Shown here piece by piece: positions 37,699-46,584 of a stretch of DNA of 64,000 nt; positions within the stretch are counted from its first letter, which is position 1, and each line of letters opens with the position of its first letter. A program made the translations under genes and the position numbers. The stretch is from contig CAXIDF010000002.1 of NCBI GenBank assembly GCA_964022665.1, positions 248,001-312,000 on the forward strand, written 5' to 3'. This DNA is from Haliea sp964022665 (GTDB taxonomy: Bacteria > Pseudomonadota > Gammaproteobacteria > Pseudomonadales > Halieaceae). The notes under the pieces are model-generated. The model did no database searches. It had not been told where the DNA came from and worked only from the letters and a program-made list of their open reading frames with translations.

Positions 37699-39738
37699 TC
37701 AGTGAACGTCTTTCCAGTACTCGCGGTTCAGCAACCAGGCGAAGACGAAGAACAGCAGGATGAACAACAACACGTACACGCCAATGCGCTGCCGATCCGC
37801 CGCGCTCGGCTCGGCCGTGTAGGCGAGGAAGTTCACCAGATCGTACATGGCGCTGTCGAACTCTTCGGGCGACATGGAGCCTTCCTGCACCAGATTGAAC
37901 TGACCGCAGGGTTCCTCCAGCAGGGGTTCACCCGTCAAGGGGTCGCGCCGCACGCCGCCGTTGTTGGCTTTACCGGGCCCCATGGCACACGCCTGCAGGC
38001 CCTGCAGCTCCAGCAGTACGTGGGGCATGCCCACATCCTTGAAGACCTTGTTGTTGACCCCGTATGGACGACTCTCATCCAGATAGAAGGTGCGCAGGTA
38101 GGTGTACAGCCATTCCGGCTGACGGGCACGGGATACCAGCGTCAAATCCGGTGGGGTAGCGCCAAACCAGGTCTTCGCCAGACGGTCATCCATCGCATTT
38201 TCCATCAGCGACCCGATGCGAACATCAGGGTCGAAGATCAGGTTGTCGCTGAACAGGTCCTCGGGGATGCCGAGGTCCTCTGCGGTGCGCTTGTAGCGAG
38301 CATACCCGAGTGAATGGCAGGCCATACAGTAGTTAATGTACAGCTTGGCGCCATTCTGCAGCGAGGGCTGGTCGTGAGGATTGACGCTGATTTCGTCACA
38401 GGGCATGGAGCCACAGTTGTATTCACCGCCGGCGCCTACAGCCTTCAGCGGCAGAATGGTCAGCGCAAGAATCAACGCCAGCCCGGCAAGGCTACCCCAG
38501 AATCCTATGCCGCCGTCCATCGTGACGCGCTCGGGAACCGGCTTGGTCTTGTCCAGCGTGGACCAGATCGGCATCAGCAGGAAGAAGGCGAAGTAGAACA
38601 CCGAACAGATCTGCGCCAGCAGGGTACGCTCCGGTGTCGGCGACTTGACACCCAGCACGCCGAGGATCAGGAAGCTGGCCACAAACAATACCAGCATGAC
38701 CTTGTTCAGCGTGCCACGATAGCGCCAGGACTTGACCGGGTTGCGATCCAGCCACGGCAACAGGAACGGAATCGCGACTGAGGCGGCGAAAGCGATGAAG
38801 CCCCAGAACTTGTCCGGCACTGCACGGAGCACAGAGTAGAACGGCGTGAAGTACCACACGGGCGCAATATGGTCCGGGGTCTTGAGTGCGTTCGCTTCTT
38901 CAAAATTGGCGTATTCGAGGAAGAATCCGCCCATTTCCGGCATGAAGAACATCACCGCACAGAAGATGAACAGGAACACGCCGATGGCCTGCAGGTCATG
39001 CACTGTGTAGTAGGGGTGGAAGGCCACGCCGTCCAGCGGCACACCATCCGGACCCTTGTGTTTCTTGATGTCGACCCCATCCGGGTTGTTCGAGCCCACT
39101 TCATGCAGCGCGAGTAGGTGGAGCACCACCAAGGCGAGCAACACGATCGGCAGTGCAACCACGTGCAGGGCGAAGAAGCGGTTCAGGGTCACGCCTGAAA
39201 TCAGGTAGTCGCCACGAATCCAGGTCACCAGATCCTCGCCGACCACCGGAATGGCACCGAACAACGAAATGATTACCTGCGCGCCCCAGTAGGACATCTG
39301 GCCCCAGGGCAGCACGTAGCCGACGAAGGCCTCGGCCATCAACACGACAAAAATCAGCATGCCGAAGATCCAGATCAGCTCACGCGGCTTCTTGTAAGAG
39401 CCGTAGATAAGTGCCCGGAACATGTGCAGGTAGACCACCACAAAGAAAGCGGAGGCACCCGTGGAATGCATATAGCGCAGGATCCAGCCGTAATCGACAT
39501 CACGCATGATGTATTCGACCGAGGCGAAGGCCTGTTCGGCACTGGGCGTGTAGTTCATGGTGAGCCAGATACCGGTCAGCAGCTGGTTAACCAGAACCAG
39601 CAGTGACAGCACACCAAAGTAATACCAGAGATTGAAGTTCTTGGGCGCGTAGTACTGTCCCATGTGGGTGTTCCAGGCGCGCATGATGGGCAGGCGTTCG
39701 TCGACCCAATCCCGAAGTCCTACAAGCATATTGATCAT
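37699..39738 (-). CDS. petB-petC: Fused cytochrome b / cytochrome c1 of the bc1 complex
   Basis: One 679-residue frame encodes both subunits. Residues 1-405 are cytochrome b with heme ligands His91, His105, His192, His207 and a Qo-site PVWY (293-296). A hydrophobic segment at about 409-437 acts as the c1 signal, with a possible cleavage after VGA. From about 438 it is cytochrome c1 with the heme site CMACH (471-475), the axial-Met region GMPHV (570-574) and a C-terminal anchor at 652-670. No stop or ribosome site lies at the junction. In most gammaproteobacteria petB and petC are separate genes. A b/c1 fusion cut after translation is known from fbcH of Bradyrhizobium. Confidence 0.93.
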   Translation of the reverse strand: MINMLVGLRDWVDERLPIMRAWNTHMGQYYAPKNFNLWYYFGVLSLLVLVNQLLTGIWLTMNYTPSAEQAFASVEYIMRDVDYGWILRYMHSTGASAFFVVVYLHMFRALIYGSYKKPRELIWIFGMLIFVVLMAEAFVGYVLPWGQMSYWGAQVIISLFGAIPVVGEDLVTWIRGDYLISGVTLNRFFALHVVALPIVLLALVVLHLLALHEVGSNNPDGVDIKKHKGPDGVPLDGVAFHPYYTVHDLQAIGVFLFIFCAVMFFMPEMGGFFLEYANFEEANALKTPDHIAPVWYFTPFYSVLRAVPDKFWGFIAFAASVAIPFLLPWLDRNPVKSWRYRGTLNKVMLVLFVASFLILGVLGVKSPTPERTLLAQICSVFYFAFFLLMPIWSTLDKTKPVPERVTMDGGIGFWGSLAGLALILALTILPLKAVGAGGEYNCGSMPCDEISVNPHDQPSLQNGAKLYINYCMACHSLGYARYKRTAEDLGIPEDLFSDNLIFDPDVRIGSLMENAMDDRLAKTWFGATPPDLTLVSRARQPEWLYTYLRTFYLDESRPYGVNNKVFKDVGMPHVLLELQGLQACAMGPGKANNGGVRRDPLTGEPLLEEPCGQFNLVQEGSMSPEEFDSAMYDLVNFLAYTAEPSAADRQRIGVYVLLFILLFFVFAWLLNREYWKDVH

Positions 39739-40334
39739 CAGGCTGCCTCCGCGTCCACGCCAATTACCAGAACCGACTCGGTCTCATAGGAGTACGGCGG
39801 CACCACCAGGTTGGTGGACGCCGGGACGCCGGCGTAGACGCGCCCGGACAAATCGAACTTGGAACCGTGGCAGGGGCAGAAAAAGCCACCCAGCCACTCG
39901 TCGCCACCCAGGTCGGCGGCGCCGACCTCAGGCCGATATTTGGGCGCGCACCCCAGGTGCGTGCACAGCCCCTCGGCAACAAAGATCTCCGGGCGCAGGG
40001 CGCGCGCCGGACCATCGATATAGGCCGGTTGCGTGGATATCGAGGAATCCGGATCTTTCAGCTCACCGGTCAGTTTGTCGAGATCGGCCAGCATGGCCGC
40101 AGTGCGATGGACCACGTAAACCGGCTTGCCCCGCCACTCCACAACGACCATCTGGCCGGGTTCCAGTTTGCTGATATCCGCCTTCACGGGTGCACCTGCG
40201 GCCTTTGCCTTGGCCGAGGGATTCCACGACCCGACGAACGGCACCGCGATTCCCACTGCGCCGGCAACGCCAACCACACTCGTCGCGGCGGTCAGGAAAC
40301 GTCTCCTGCCGGTGTTCACGCCATCGCTACTCAT
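39738..40334 (-). CDS. petA: Rieske iron-sulfur subunit of cytochrome bc1
   Basis: The product is about 198 residues. A twin-arginine signal anchor (RRRFLTAA) is followed by a membrane helix to about 40. The [2Fe-2S] motifs CTHLGC and CPCHGS supply two Cys and two His, with disulfide Cys in both loops. A GTG three codons upstream opens the frame, but ATG at 40334 has AGGAG at the right distance. It overlaps the cytochrome b start (TGATG), so translation is coupled. Confidence 0.96.
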   Translation of the reverse strand: MSSDGVNTGRRRFLTAATSVVGVAGAVGIAVPFVGSWNPSAKAKAAGAPVKADISKLEPGQMVVVEWRGKPVYVVHRTAAMLADLDKLTGELKDPDSSISTQPAYIDGPARALRPEIFVAEGLCTHLGCAPKYRPEVGAADLGGDEWLGGFFCPCHGSKFDLSGRVYAGVPASTNLVVPPYSYETESVLVIGVDAEAA

Positions 40335-40410
40335 GCTCTTCACTCCTGATTACCGGGCCGCCCACTCGCGTTGGCAGACTCGGAAGACGACTTCGCAAAA
40401 AATGCTGCAA

Positions 40411-40439
40411 ATAGTAATGATTTTGCCCGTTGCTGGCAA
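40411..40439 (-). promoter_or_regulatory. Promoter of petA-petBC
   Basis: A -35 TTGCCA (40434-40439) and a -10 TACTAT (40411-40416) are 17 nt apart on the minus strand. The start would be near 40404, with a 70-nt leader to petA. Confidence 0.65.
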
Positions 40440-40493
40440 CATAAAGCCCCGGAAAGCGCGTGGCCTTTGCCAGCAAGCTACTGTTTTTTCAGC

Positions 40494-40536
40494 ACAAAAA
40501 AACGCCCGGCCTGAATACCAAACCGGACGTTTTCGA
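40494..40536 (-). terminator. Rho-independent terminator of rplM-rpsI
   Basis: On the minus strand ACGTCCGG pairs with CCGGGCGT (one G-U pair) around a 12-nt loop and runs into seven T residues. It lies about 40 nt after the rpsI stop. Confidence 0.85.
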
Positions 40537-40571
40537 AACAAGGCAGCCGGCCCAATTGGCCAACCGCACGC

Positions 40572-40964
40572 TCAGCGCTTGGAGTACTGCGGACGCTTGC
40601 GCGCCTTGCGCAAACCCACTTTCTTACGCTCAACCTCACGCGCATCACGCGTCACGTAGCCGGCACGGCGCAGGGTGCCGCGCAGCGCTTCATCGTAATC
40701 CATCAAAGCGCGGGTGATACCGTGGCGAATGGCGCCGGCCTGGCCAAAGCTGCCGCCGCCCTCAACGGTCACATTGACGTCAAACTTGTCGGACAACTCC
40801 ACCAGCTCAAGCGGCTGGCGCACAATCATGCGCGCCACTTCGCGACCAAAATACTGGTCGAGCGGACGCTTGTTGACCGTGATGTTACCGCCGCCGGTCT
40901 GGATGAATACGCGCGCCGTAGAGGTCTTGCGGCGGCCGGTTCCGTAATACTGGGTTGCTGACAT
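40572..40964 (-). CDS. rpsI: 30S ribosomal protein S9
   Basis: The product is 130 residues. It shows the typical S9 start QYYGTGRRKTSTARV, the GGGSFGQAGAIRHGI motif and the basic tail ending QYSKR that reaches P-site tRNA. It lies 14 nt after rplM in the standard L13-S9 operon. Confidence 0.98.
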   Translation of the reverse strand: MSATQYYGTGRRKTSTARVFIQTGGGNITVNKRPLDQYFGREVARMIVRQPLELVELSDKFDVNVTVEGGGSFGQAGAIRHGITRALMDYDEALRGTLRRAGYVTRDAREVERKKVGLRKARKRPQYSKR

Positions 40965-40978
40965 AAGAGAGTTATCCG

Positions 40979-41407
40979 TTAGATGTTCAATGCTTGCGGC
41001 TGCTGGGCGGTGTGCGGATGCTCTGCGCCCGCGTAAACCTTGAGCTTCTTGAACATGGCCCGACCCAGCGGATTGCGGGGCAGCATGCCCTTCACCGCGG
41101 TCTGCAAAACACGCTCAGGCGCCTTGTCGATGAGCTTCTCGAACGAGATGGACTTGATACCACCGATAAAGCCTGTGTGGTGGTGGTACATCTTGTCCGT
41201 GGCCTTGGCTCCGGTCACGTGGATCTTTTCCGCGTTGATGACAACGATATAGTCTCCGGTATCAACGTGCGGTGTGTACTCAGCCTTGTGCTTGCCGCGC
41301 AAACGGTGAGCAATTTCGCTGGCCAGACGCCCGAGGGTCTTGCCTGATGCATCGACGACAAACCAGTCGTGGCGCACGTCTTCGGCTTTGGCACTGAAAG
41401 TTTTCAT
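40979..41407 (-). CDS. rplM: 50S ribosomal protein L13
   Basis: The product is 142 residues, the same length as in E. coli. WFVVDASGKTLGRLAS, the GDYIVVINAEKI strand and AVKGMLPRNPLGR are L13 signatures. The frame is open upstream, but ATG at 41407 (MKTFSAKAED) is the family start. Confidence 0.98.
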   Translation of the reverse strand: MKTFSAKAEDVRHDWFVVDASGKTLGRLASEIAHRLRGKHKAEYTPHVDTGDYIVVINAEKIHVTGAKATDKMYHHHTGFIGGIKSISFEKLIDKAPERVLQTAVKGMLPRNPLGRAMFKKLKVYAGAEHPHTAQQPQALNI

Positions 41408-41448
41408 TAATAAACGCCTCTTGGAGGGCTCCAATTTCGAGAGCGCGA

Positions 41449-41477
41449 ATACTACTGCTTCGCACCCGGCTTTTCAA
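41449..41477 (-). promoter_or_regulatory. Promoter of rplM-rpsI
   Basis: TTGAAA (41472-41477) and TAGTAT (41449-41454) are exactly 17 nt apart on the minus strand, a near-consensus sigma-70 promoter. The start would be near 41442, leaving a leader of about 35 nt. Confidence 0.8.
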
Positions 41478-41491
41478 GCACCGCTGAAAAT

Positions 41492-41511
41492 ATTCTGTCG
41501 CCGGACAGAAT
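41492..41511 (-). terminator. Probable terminator of zapE
   Basis: A perfect 8-bp inverted repeat (ATTCTGTC, 4-nt loop, GACAGAAT) lies 9 nt past the zapE stop. On the minus strand it is followed by ATATTTTC, a weak T-tract. Confidence 0.6.
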
Positions 41512-41520
41512 CACTCGCGC

Positions 41521-42621
41521 TCAGGGACGGTGCTCCCTGGCGAGATAGTCGTGAGACTGCATTTCCTGCAAACGGGACACGGTTCGCTGGAACTCGAACC
41601 GCAGGCGGTGGCCATCATACAGGTCCATCAGCTGCCTGTCAGCAGCCATCACCAGCTTTACATTGCGATCGTAGAATTCGTCGACCAGGTTGATAAAGCG
41701 GCGCGCGGCATCATCGTTGCCGGCACCCAGGGCCGGCACACCGGACAACACCACCGCATGGAATTCCCGAGCGAGCTCGATGTAGTCATTCTGTGAGCGC
41801 GGCCCGCCACAGAGTTCAGCAAAATCGAACCACACCACATCATCGGCGAGGCTACGGGTGCGAATGGCGCGCCCGTTGATCTGCAGGCTTTCCCCTTCCG
41901 TGGCTGCATGCGGTGCCAGCCGCTCGAAGCTCTCGCGCAGGCTGACGTCTGCCTCCGCATCCAGGGGGTAATGGTAGAGCTCGGCCCTCTCCAGGGTGCG
42001 CAGGCGATAATCCACCCCCGCGTCCACATTCAGCACCAGGGTATGCTGCTCAATCAGTACAATTGCCGGCAGAAAACGCTGCCGCTGCAGGCCGTTTTCG
42101 TACAGGCGGGCAGGCTCGATATTGGAGGTCGCAACCAGGGTGACGCCGCGCGCGAACAGCGCCTCCATGAGACCGCCGAGGATCATCGCATCGGCAATAT
42201 CGGTGACAAAGAACTCGTCGAAACAGACCACTTTGGCCTCCGCCGCGAGCCGGTCCGCCACGCGCCGCAGCGGATTCTTCTCCCCCGCCAGCTGTTTCAG
42301 CTCGGCGTGCACCCGCTGCATGAAGCGATGGAAGTGCACACGCAATTTGCCTTCGGCGGGCAGGCAGTCGAAAAAAGTGTCCATCAAATAGGTTTTGCCG
42401 CGGCCCACGCCGCCCCACATATACAGGCCACGCTCGGGCTGCGGGCGCTCACGACGCAGCCGCCGCAACCACCCGCCGCCGCGAGCCTCGCGCGCGAGCA
42501 GACGCTCGAACAGATCCTGTAACTGACGCACAGCGGCCTCCTGGGCAGGGTCACGGGAAAACCCCGGCTGCTGTAGATCCGCCTGATAACGCCCCCAGGG
42601 CGTCTGTTGCGCTGTATTCAC
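41521..42621 (-). CDS. zapE: AFG1-like division ATPase ZapE
   Basis: The product is a 366-residue AAA-type P-loop ATPase. Walker A GGVGRGKT is near residue 78 and Walker B VVCFDEFFVTDIADA near 135, with the ATSNIEP sensor region after it. In E. coli ZapE associates with the Z ring under low oxygen. The open frame runs far upstream, but GTG at 42621 has GGAG 8 nt before it and matches the family N terminus. It lies upstream of rplM, as in E. coli. Confidence 0.94.
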   Translation of the reverse strand: MNTAQQTPWGRYQADLQQPGFSRDPAQEAAVRQLQDLFERLLAREARGGGWLRRLRRERPQPERGLYMWGGVGRGKTYLMDTFFDCLPAEGKLRVHFHRFMQRVHAELKQLAGEKNPLRRVADRLAAEAKVVCFDEFFVTDIADAMILGGLMEALFARGVTLVATSNIEPARLYENGLQRQRFLPAIVLIEQHTLVLNVDAGVDYRLRTLERAELYHYPLDAEADVSLRESFERLAPHAATEGESLQINGRAIRTRSLADDVVWFDFAELCGGPRSQNDYIELAREFHAVVLSGVPALGAGNDDAARRFINLVDEFYDRNVKLVMAADRQLMDLYDGHRLRFEFQRTVSRLQEMQSHDYLAREHRP

Positions 42622-42820
42622 GCCGGACTCCGGCCTCCCGCTGAAGGTAAAACTGGCGGCACACTCTATCCATGCCTCGCCACCTTGGCAACGCCCGGGA
42701 TCGGCGGGCGCGCCATTCAAACGCCGCTGCGTTCCGTGCACCTGCCCGGTCTGCGCTAGAGTCGAAGCCAGTTTGAGGTATACTGGCCCCGTCACACCCC
42801 CGCGAAGAAGAGGTAACCCT

Positions 42821-43279
42821 GTGTACAGTTTGACCATTCTGATCGCCACCGGCGCCATCACTCTGCTAGTGGGTGGCGCTATCGGCCTGCTTATCGGCCG
42901 CCGCCTGTCCGCCGACGGCCAGCGGCTGCGCGACACGGAGCGCAAGCTGGACCAGATGACGCAGGACAAGCGCGCCTACGAAAATTCCGTTGTCGAGCAC
43001 TTCTCGCAAACAGCACGCCTGCTGAACACCTTGACTGACTCCTATCGCAATGTGCACAACCACCTGGCTGCCGGGGCCGAAACCCTGTGCGAAGACAAGG
43101 GCCCGGTGTCGCTGGAGCGACTGCAGGGCGGCGCTGAAGACGACGCGGAGATACCGGCGCACCTGGCGCAAATCCAGCCGCCGCTGGATTACGCGCCGAA
43201 AACCTCTCCCGGCGAGAAGGGCATGCTCAATGAAGAGTTCGGCATAGAGCGCCAGCGCAAACCGGTTGAGGAGCGCTGA
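42821..43279 (+). CDS. zapG: ZapG/YhcB (DUF1043) inner-membrane protein
   Basis: The product is 152 residues with an N-terminal membrane helix (about 4-24), then a coiled coil with the DUF1043 motif (YENSVVEHFSQTARLLNTLT) and a disordered tail. YhcB/ZapG is linked to cell envelope synthesis and division. The start is GTG at 42821 after AAGAGG. It is divergent from zapE, the usual zapE/yhcB pair. A TATACT at 42779-42784 may be its -10, but no good -35 is seen. Confidence 0.9.
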   Translation: MYSLTILIATGAITLLVGGAIGLLIGRRLSADGQRLRDTERKLDQMTQDKRAYENSVVEHFSQTARLLNTLTDSYRNVHNHLAAGAETLCEDKGPVSLERLQGGAEDDAEIPAHLAQIQPPLDYAPKTSPGEKGMLNEEFGIERQRKPVEER

Positions 43280-43285
43280 GCCCCG

Positions 43286-44047
43286 CTATACAGGGTTGTC
43301 GATATCGATGAAGCGGTGCTCCAGACCAAACGCTTCCGCCAGGTACGCGCCTACCGCCTGAACGCCGTAGCGCTCGGTGGCGTGGTGCCCGGCGGCAATG
43401 AAGTGAATACCCTCCTCCCGCGCAATGTGCACCGTTGGCTCTGACGCCTCGCCGGTCAGGAACAGGTCTGCACCCGCCGCAACCGCATGCTGGATATACG
43501 ACTGCGCCGCGCCCGTGCACCAGCCGATGCGTTGCACGAGCTCCCCGGGGTTACCCACGTGCAGTGGCTCACGTCCGGTCAAGCGCGCGATGTCAGCGAC
43601 CAGCCCGGCCGCGCTGCGGGGCTCCGGCAACTGTCCAATATTGCCAACCGCATCGGCAACATCAGCGCGCAGCGGTTGCGCATCGGTGATCCCCAACAGC
43701 GCGCCCAGCCGGGCGTTGTTGCCCAGCTCAGGGTGGGCATCGAGGGGCAAGTGGTAAGCCAGCAGGCTGATATCGTGCTGTAACAACGCAGCCAGCCGTC
43801 GCCGCTTCATCCCCACCACCGGCTCGGCCTCGCCGCGCCAGAAGTAACCGTGGTGCACGATGATCGCATCCGCCTGTGCCGCCACCGCAGCGTCAAGCAG
43901 CGCCTGACACGCAGTCACGCCACTGACCAGCCGCCGCACCTCTCCGCGGCCCTCAACCTGCAGCCCGTTGGGGCAGTAATCGCGAAAGCGCCCCACGTCC
44001 AGCAACTGGTCGATGTAGTGTACGAGTTCCTTGAGCGATACAGACAT
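43286..44047 (-). CDS. Nif3-like dinuclear metal center protein
   Basis: The product is 253 residues of the Nif3/YbgI (DUF34) family. Metal ligands are visible as IIVHHGYFW (near 65) and AAGHHATERYG (near 220), and the central LVADIARL region is typical of the short form. It forms toroid hexamers with a dinuclear site, and the function is unsettled. Convergent with zapG (6 nt) and divergent from degS. ATG at 44047 gives the family start MSVSLKEL. Confidence 0.92.
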   Translation of the reverse strand: MSVSLKELVHYIDQLLDVGRFRDYCPNGLQVEGRGEVRRLVSGVTACQALLDAAVAAQADAIIVHHGYFWRGEAEPVVGMKRRRLAALLQHDISLLAYHLPLDAHPELGNNARLGALLGITDAQPLRADVADAVGNIGQLPEPRSAAGLVADIARLTGREPLHVGNPGELVQRIGWCTGAAQSYIQHAVAAGADLFLTGEASEPTVHIAREEGIHFIAAGHHATERYGVQAVGAYLAEAFGLEHRFIDIDNPV

Positions 44048-44140
44048 GAGGCTATTCCGGGATTTCTGCGGTTTCTTGGCTGTGGAGGGACAAGCCATCA
44101 TATACAATAGCGCTGCGAATCGACACACGGCCGCCACCCT

Positions 44141-45253
44141 ATGACCAACAGCCTGCGCTATTTTGCCTGGCCCGCGATTGCCGGCCTGCTGGCGGCCCTG
44201 TTGATCCTGGATCGCTGGGTACTGCCCCGCAACACCGTGGAGCGCGGCGCGGATACGGCCATGAGCTATGCCGCAGCGGTGCGCAGCGCCACACCCGCGG
44301 TTGTCAACATCTACACCGCAAAGCTCATTTCATCGCGCAATGATCCAAGCCCGGGCGACCTGTTCAACCGGCCGTCGAGCAGGATGCCAGCGCAACGCCA
44401 GCGCATTGAACGCTCACTGGGCTCCGGTGTGATCATGACCGCCGAGGGTCACATCCTGACCAACAATCACGTCATCCATGAAGCCGATGCCATCCAGGTT
44501 CTGTTGCAGGACGGGCGCTCGGCAAATGCCGTGGTGATTGGCACGGATCCGGCCACCGACCTCGCGGTCCTGCAGGTGCAACTCGAGGAGCTGCAGCCGA
44601 TTACACTCGGCAATTCCGATGCCGCGCGCGTCGGCGATGTGGTGCTGGCCATTGGCAACCCGTTGGGCTTCGGCCACTCGGTGACCCAGGGTATCGTTTC
44701 CGCGCTGGGCCGGTATGGTCTGCAGCTGTCGGCCTACGAGGACTACATCCAAACCGATGCCATCATTCATCTGGGCAACTCCGGCGGTGCACTGGTCAAT
44801 GCTCGCGGTGAATTGCTCGGCATCAACACCCTGATTTACACCGGCACCGATCAGTCGAGAGGCGCCGCAACCGGTATCGGTATCAGCCTGGCGACGCCAG
44901 TCAATATGGCACTGTTCGTGATGGAAGACCTGATTCGCTACGGAGAAGTCATCCGCGGCTGGCTGGGTGTGAGCGTCGCACCGGTGCGCGGGCTAGATGA
45001 ACGCCGGCCGGGCATGCAGTTACTGGAAGTCACCGCCATGGCGGAAGACAGCCCTGCGCAGCGCGCCGGTATTCAGGTGCGCGACATCATTACCCATATC
45101 GACGGTGAACCGGTGCAGGATGGGCGCATTACCATGCACCGGATTGCCCAGCTGCGCCCCGGAGAGAACATCGACATCACCGTGCAGCGCAATCAGCAGT
45201 CCATAGATCTGCGGGCCATTGTTGGCACCCTGCGACACTCCCCCACCATCTGA
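44141..45253 (+). CDS. degS: DegS/AlgW-type periplasmic serine protease
   Basis: The product is a 370-residue HtrA protease with an N-terminal membrane anchor (about 8-25), a trypsin-like domain and one PDZ domain (about 270-360). The catalytic triad is seen in TNNHVIH, ATDLAVLQ and GNSGGALV. A single PDZ plus anchor marks DegS/AlgW, the sensor that cleaves anti-sigma RseA/MucA on outer-membrane stress, rather than DegP. Located next to hisD and murA, as algW is in Pseudomonas. Confidence 0.93.
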   Translation: MTNSLRYFAWPAIAGLLAALLILDRWVLPRNTVERGADTAMSYAAAVRSATPAVVNIYTAKLISSRNDPSPGDLFNRPSSRMPAQRQRIERSLGSGVIMTAEGHILTNNHVIHEADAIQVLLQDGRSANAVVIGTDPATDLAVLQVQLEELQPITLGNSDAARVGDVVLAIGNPLGFGHSVTQGIVSALGRYGLQLSAYEDYIQTDAIIHLGNSGGALVNARGELLGINTLIYTGTDQSRGAATGIGISLATPVNMALFVMEDLIRYGEVIRGWLGVSVAPVRGLDERRPGMQLLEVTAMAEDSPAQRAGIQVRDIITHIDGEPVQDGRITMHRIAQLRPGENIDITVQRNQQSIDLRAIVGTLRHSPTI

Positions 45254-45287
45254 CCACACCGCTCGCTCGCCATCCTGTGGCGGGAAA

Positions 45288-46583
45288 TCAGTCGTCGTGC
45301 AGACGCAGTTCCGCGCTGCGGGCGTGAGCCGTCAGGCGCTCGCCGCGCGCAAGCGTCGAGGCAACACGACCCAGGGTTTGCACCCCGGCCTCACTGCACA
45401 TGATAAGCGAGCTGCGCTTCTGGAAGTCGTAAACGCCAAGCGGTGAAAAGAAGCGGGCCGTGCGCGAGGTGGGCAGCACGTGGTTCGGACCGGCGCAATA
45501 ATCGCCCAGGCTTTCCGAGGTGTAGGCGCCCATGAAAATCGCGCCGGCGTGGCGTATCTGCGGCAGTAGCGCTTCCGGGTCCGCAACCGACAGCTCGAGG
45601 TGTTCCGGCGCCAGGCGGTTGCTGACTGCGACCGCCTCGGCGAGGTCGCGGGTGAGGATCAGCGCGCCACGGCCCGTCAGGGATGCGCGGATAATGTCGG
45701 CGCGCTCCATTGTCGGCAGCAGACGCTCGATACTCTCTGCCACGCGCTCGATGTAGCCCGCATCCGGGCACAGCAACAGGGACTGCGCGTTTTCATCGTG
45801 CTCCGCCTGCGAGAACAGATCCATCGCGACCCAGTCGGGGTCGGTGGAGCCATCGCAGATGATCAGAATCTCCGAGGGGCCGGCGATCATGTCGATACCC
45901 ACGCGGCCGAACACCTGCCGTTTGGCTGTGGCTACATAAATGTTGCCGGGGCCAACGATCTTATCCACTGCAGGCACCGTGGCGGTACCGTAGGCGAGCG
46001 CCGCGACCGCCTGGGCGCCGCCCAGCGTGAACACGCGATCCACTCCGGCAATCGCGGCGGCGGCGAGCACCAGGTCATTGAGCTCGCCGCCCGGAGCCGG
46101 GACGACCATGATGATCTCTTCCACCCCCGCCACGCGCGCCGGCAGGGCGTTCATAAGTACCGACGAGGGGTAGCTGGCCTTGCCGCCAGGGACGTAGATA
46201 CCGACGCGCTCCAACGCCGTGATCTGCTGGCCGAGCAGATTGCCCTCGTCATCCCGGTACTGCCAGCTGGCCTGCCGTTGATGCTCGTGATAACTGCGCA
46301 CCCGCGCAGCGGCCTGCTCCAGTGCCTCCCGTTGCGGCGCAGGGATCGCCGCCAGTGCCTCCTGCAAGCGCTGCGGCGACACCTCAAGTTGCGCCGCGCT
46401 GGACAGCGAGCGGTCATCGAAGCGCGCTGTATATTCCAGCAGGGCGGCGTCACCGCGCTGGCGCACCGCCGCGATGATCTCGGCCACAGCCGCTTCCACC
46501 GAGGCGTCCAGCCCGGCTTCCCAGGCTGTCAGTGCCTCCAGGCGCTGATCAAAGTCTGCACTGCGGGTATCCAGGCGCTGCAT
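45288..46583 (-). CDS. hisD: Histidinol dehydrogenase
   Basis: The product is 431 residues and oxidises L-histidinol to histidine in two steps. VPGGKASYPSSVLM, the VDKIVGPGN nucleotide loop, AEHDENAQS with zinc ligands, and GPNHVLPTSRTAR with the catalytic His are all present. The frame opens upstream inside hisG, but ATG at 46583 starts one base after the hisG stop. Confidence 0.97.
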   Translation of the reverse strand: MQRLDTRSADFDQRLEALTAWEAGLDASVEAAVAEIIAAVRQRGDAALLEYTARFDDRSLSSAAQLEVSPQRLQEALAAIPAPQREALEQAAARVRSYHEHQRQASWQYRDDEGNLLGQQITALERVGIYVPGGKASYPSSVLMNALPARVAGVEEIIMVVPAPGGELNDLVLAAAAIAGVDRVFTLGGAQAVAALAYGTATVPAVDKIVGPGNIYVATAKRQVFGRVGIDMIAGPSEILIICDGSTDPDWVAMDLFSQAEHDENAQSLLLCPDAGYIERVAESIERLLPTMERADIIRASLTGRGALILTRDLAEAVAVSNRLAPEHLELSVADPEALLPQIRHAGAIFMGAYTSESLGDYCAGPNHVLPTSRTARFFSPLGVYDFQKRSSLIMCSEAGVQTLGRVASTLARGERLTAHARSAELRLHDD

Positions 46584-46584
46584 G

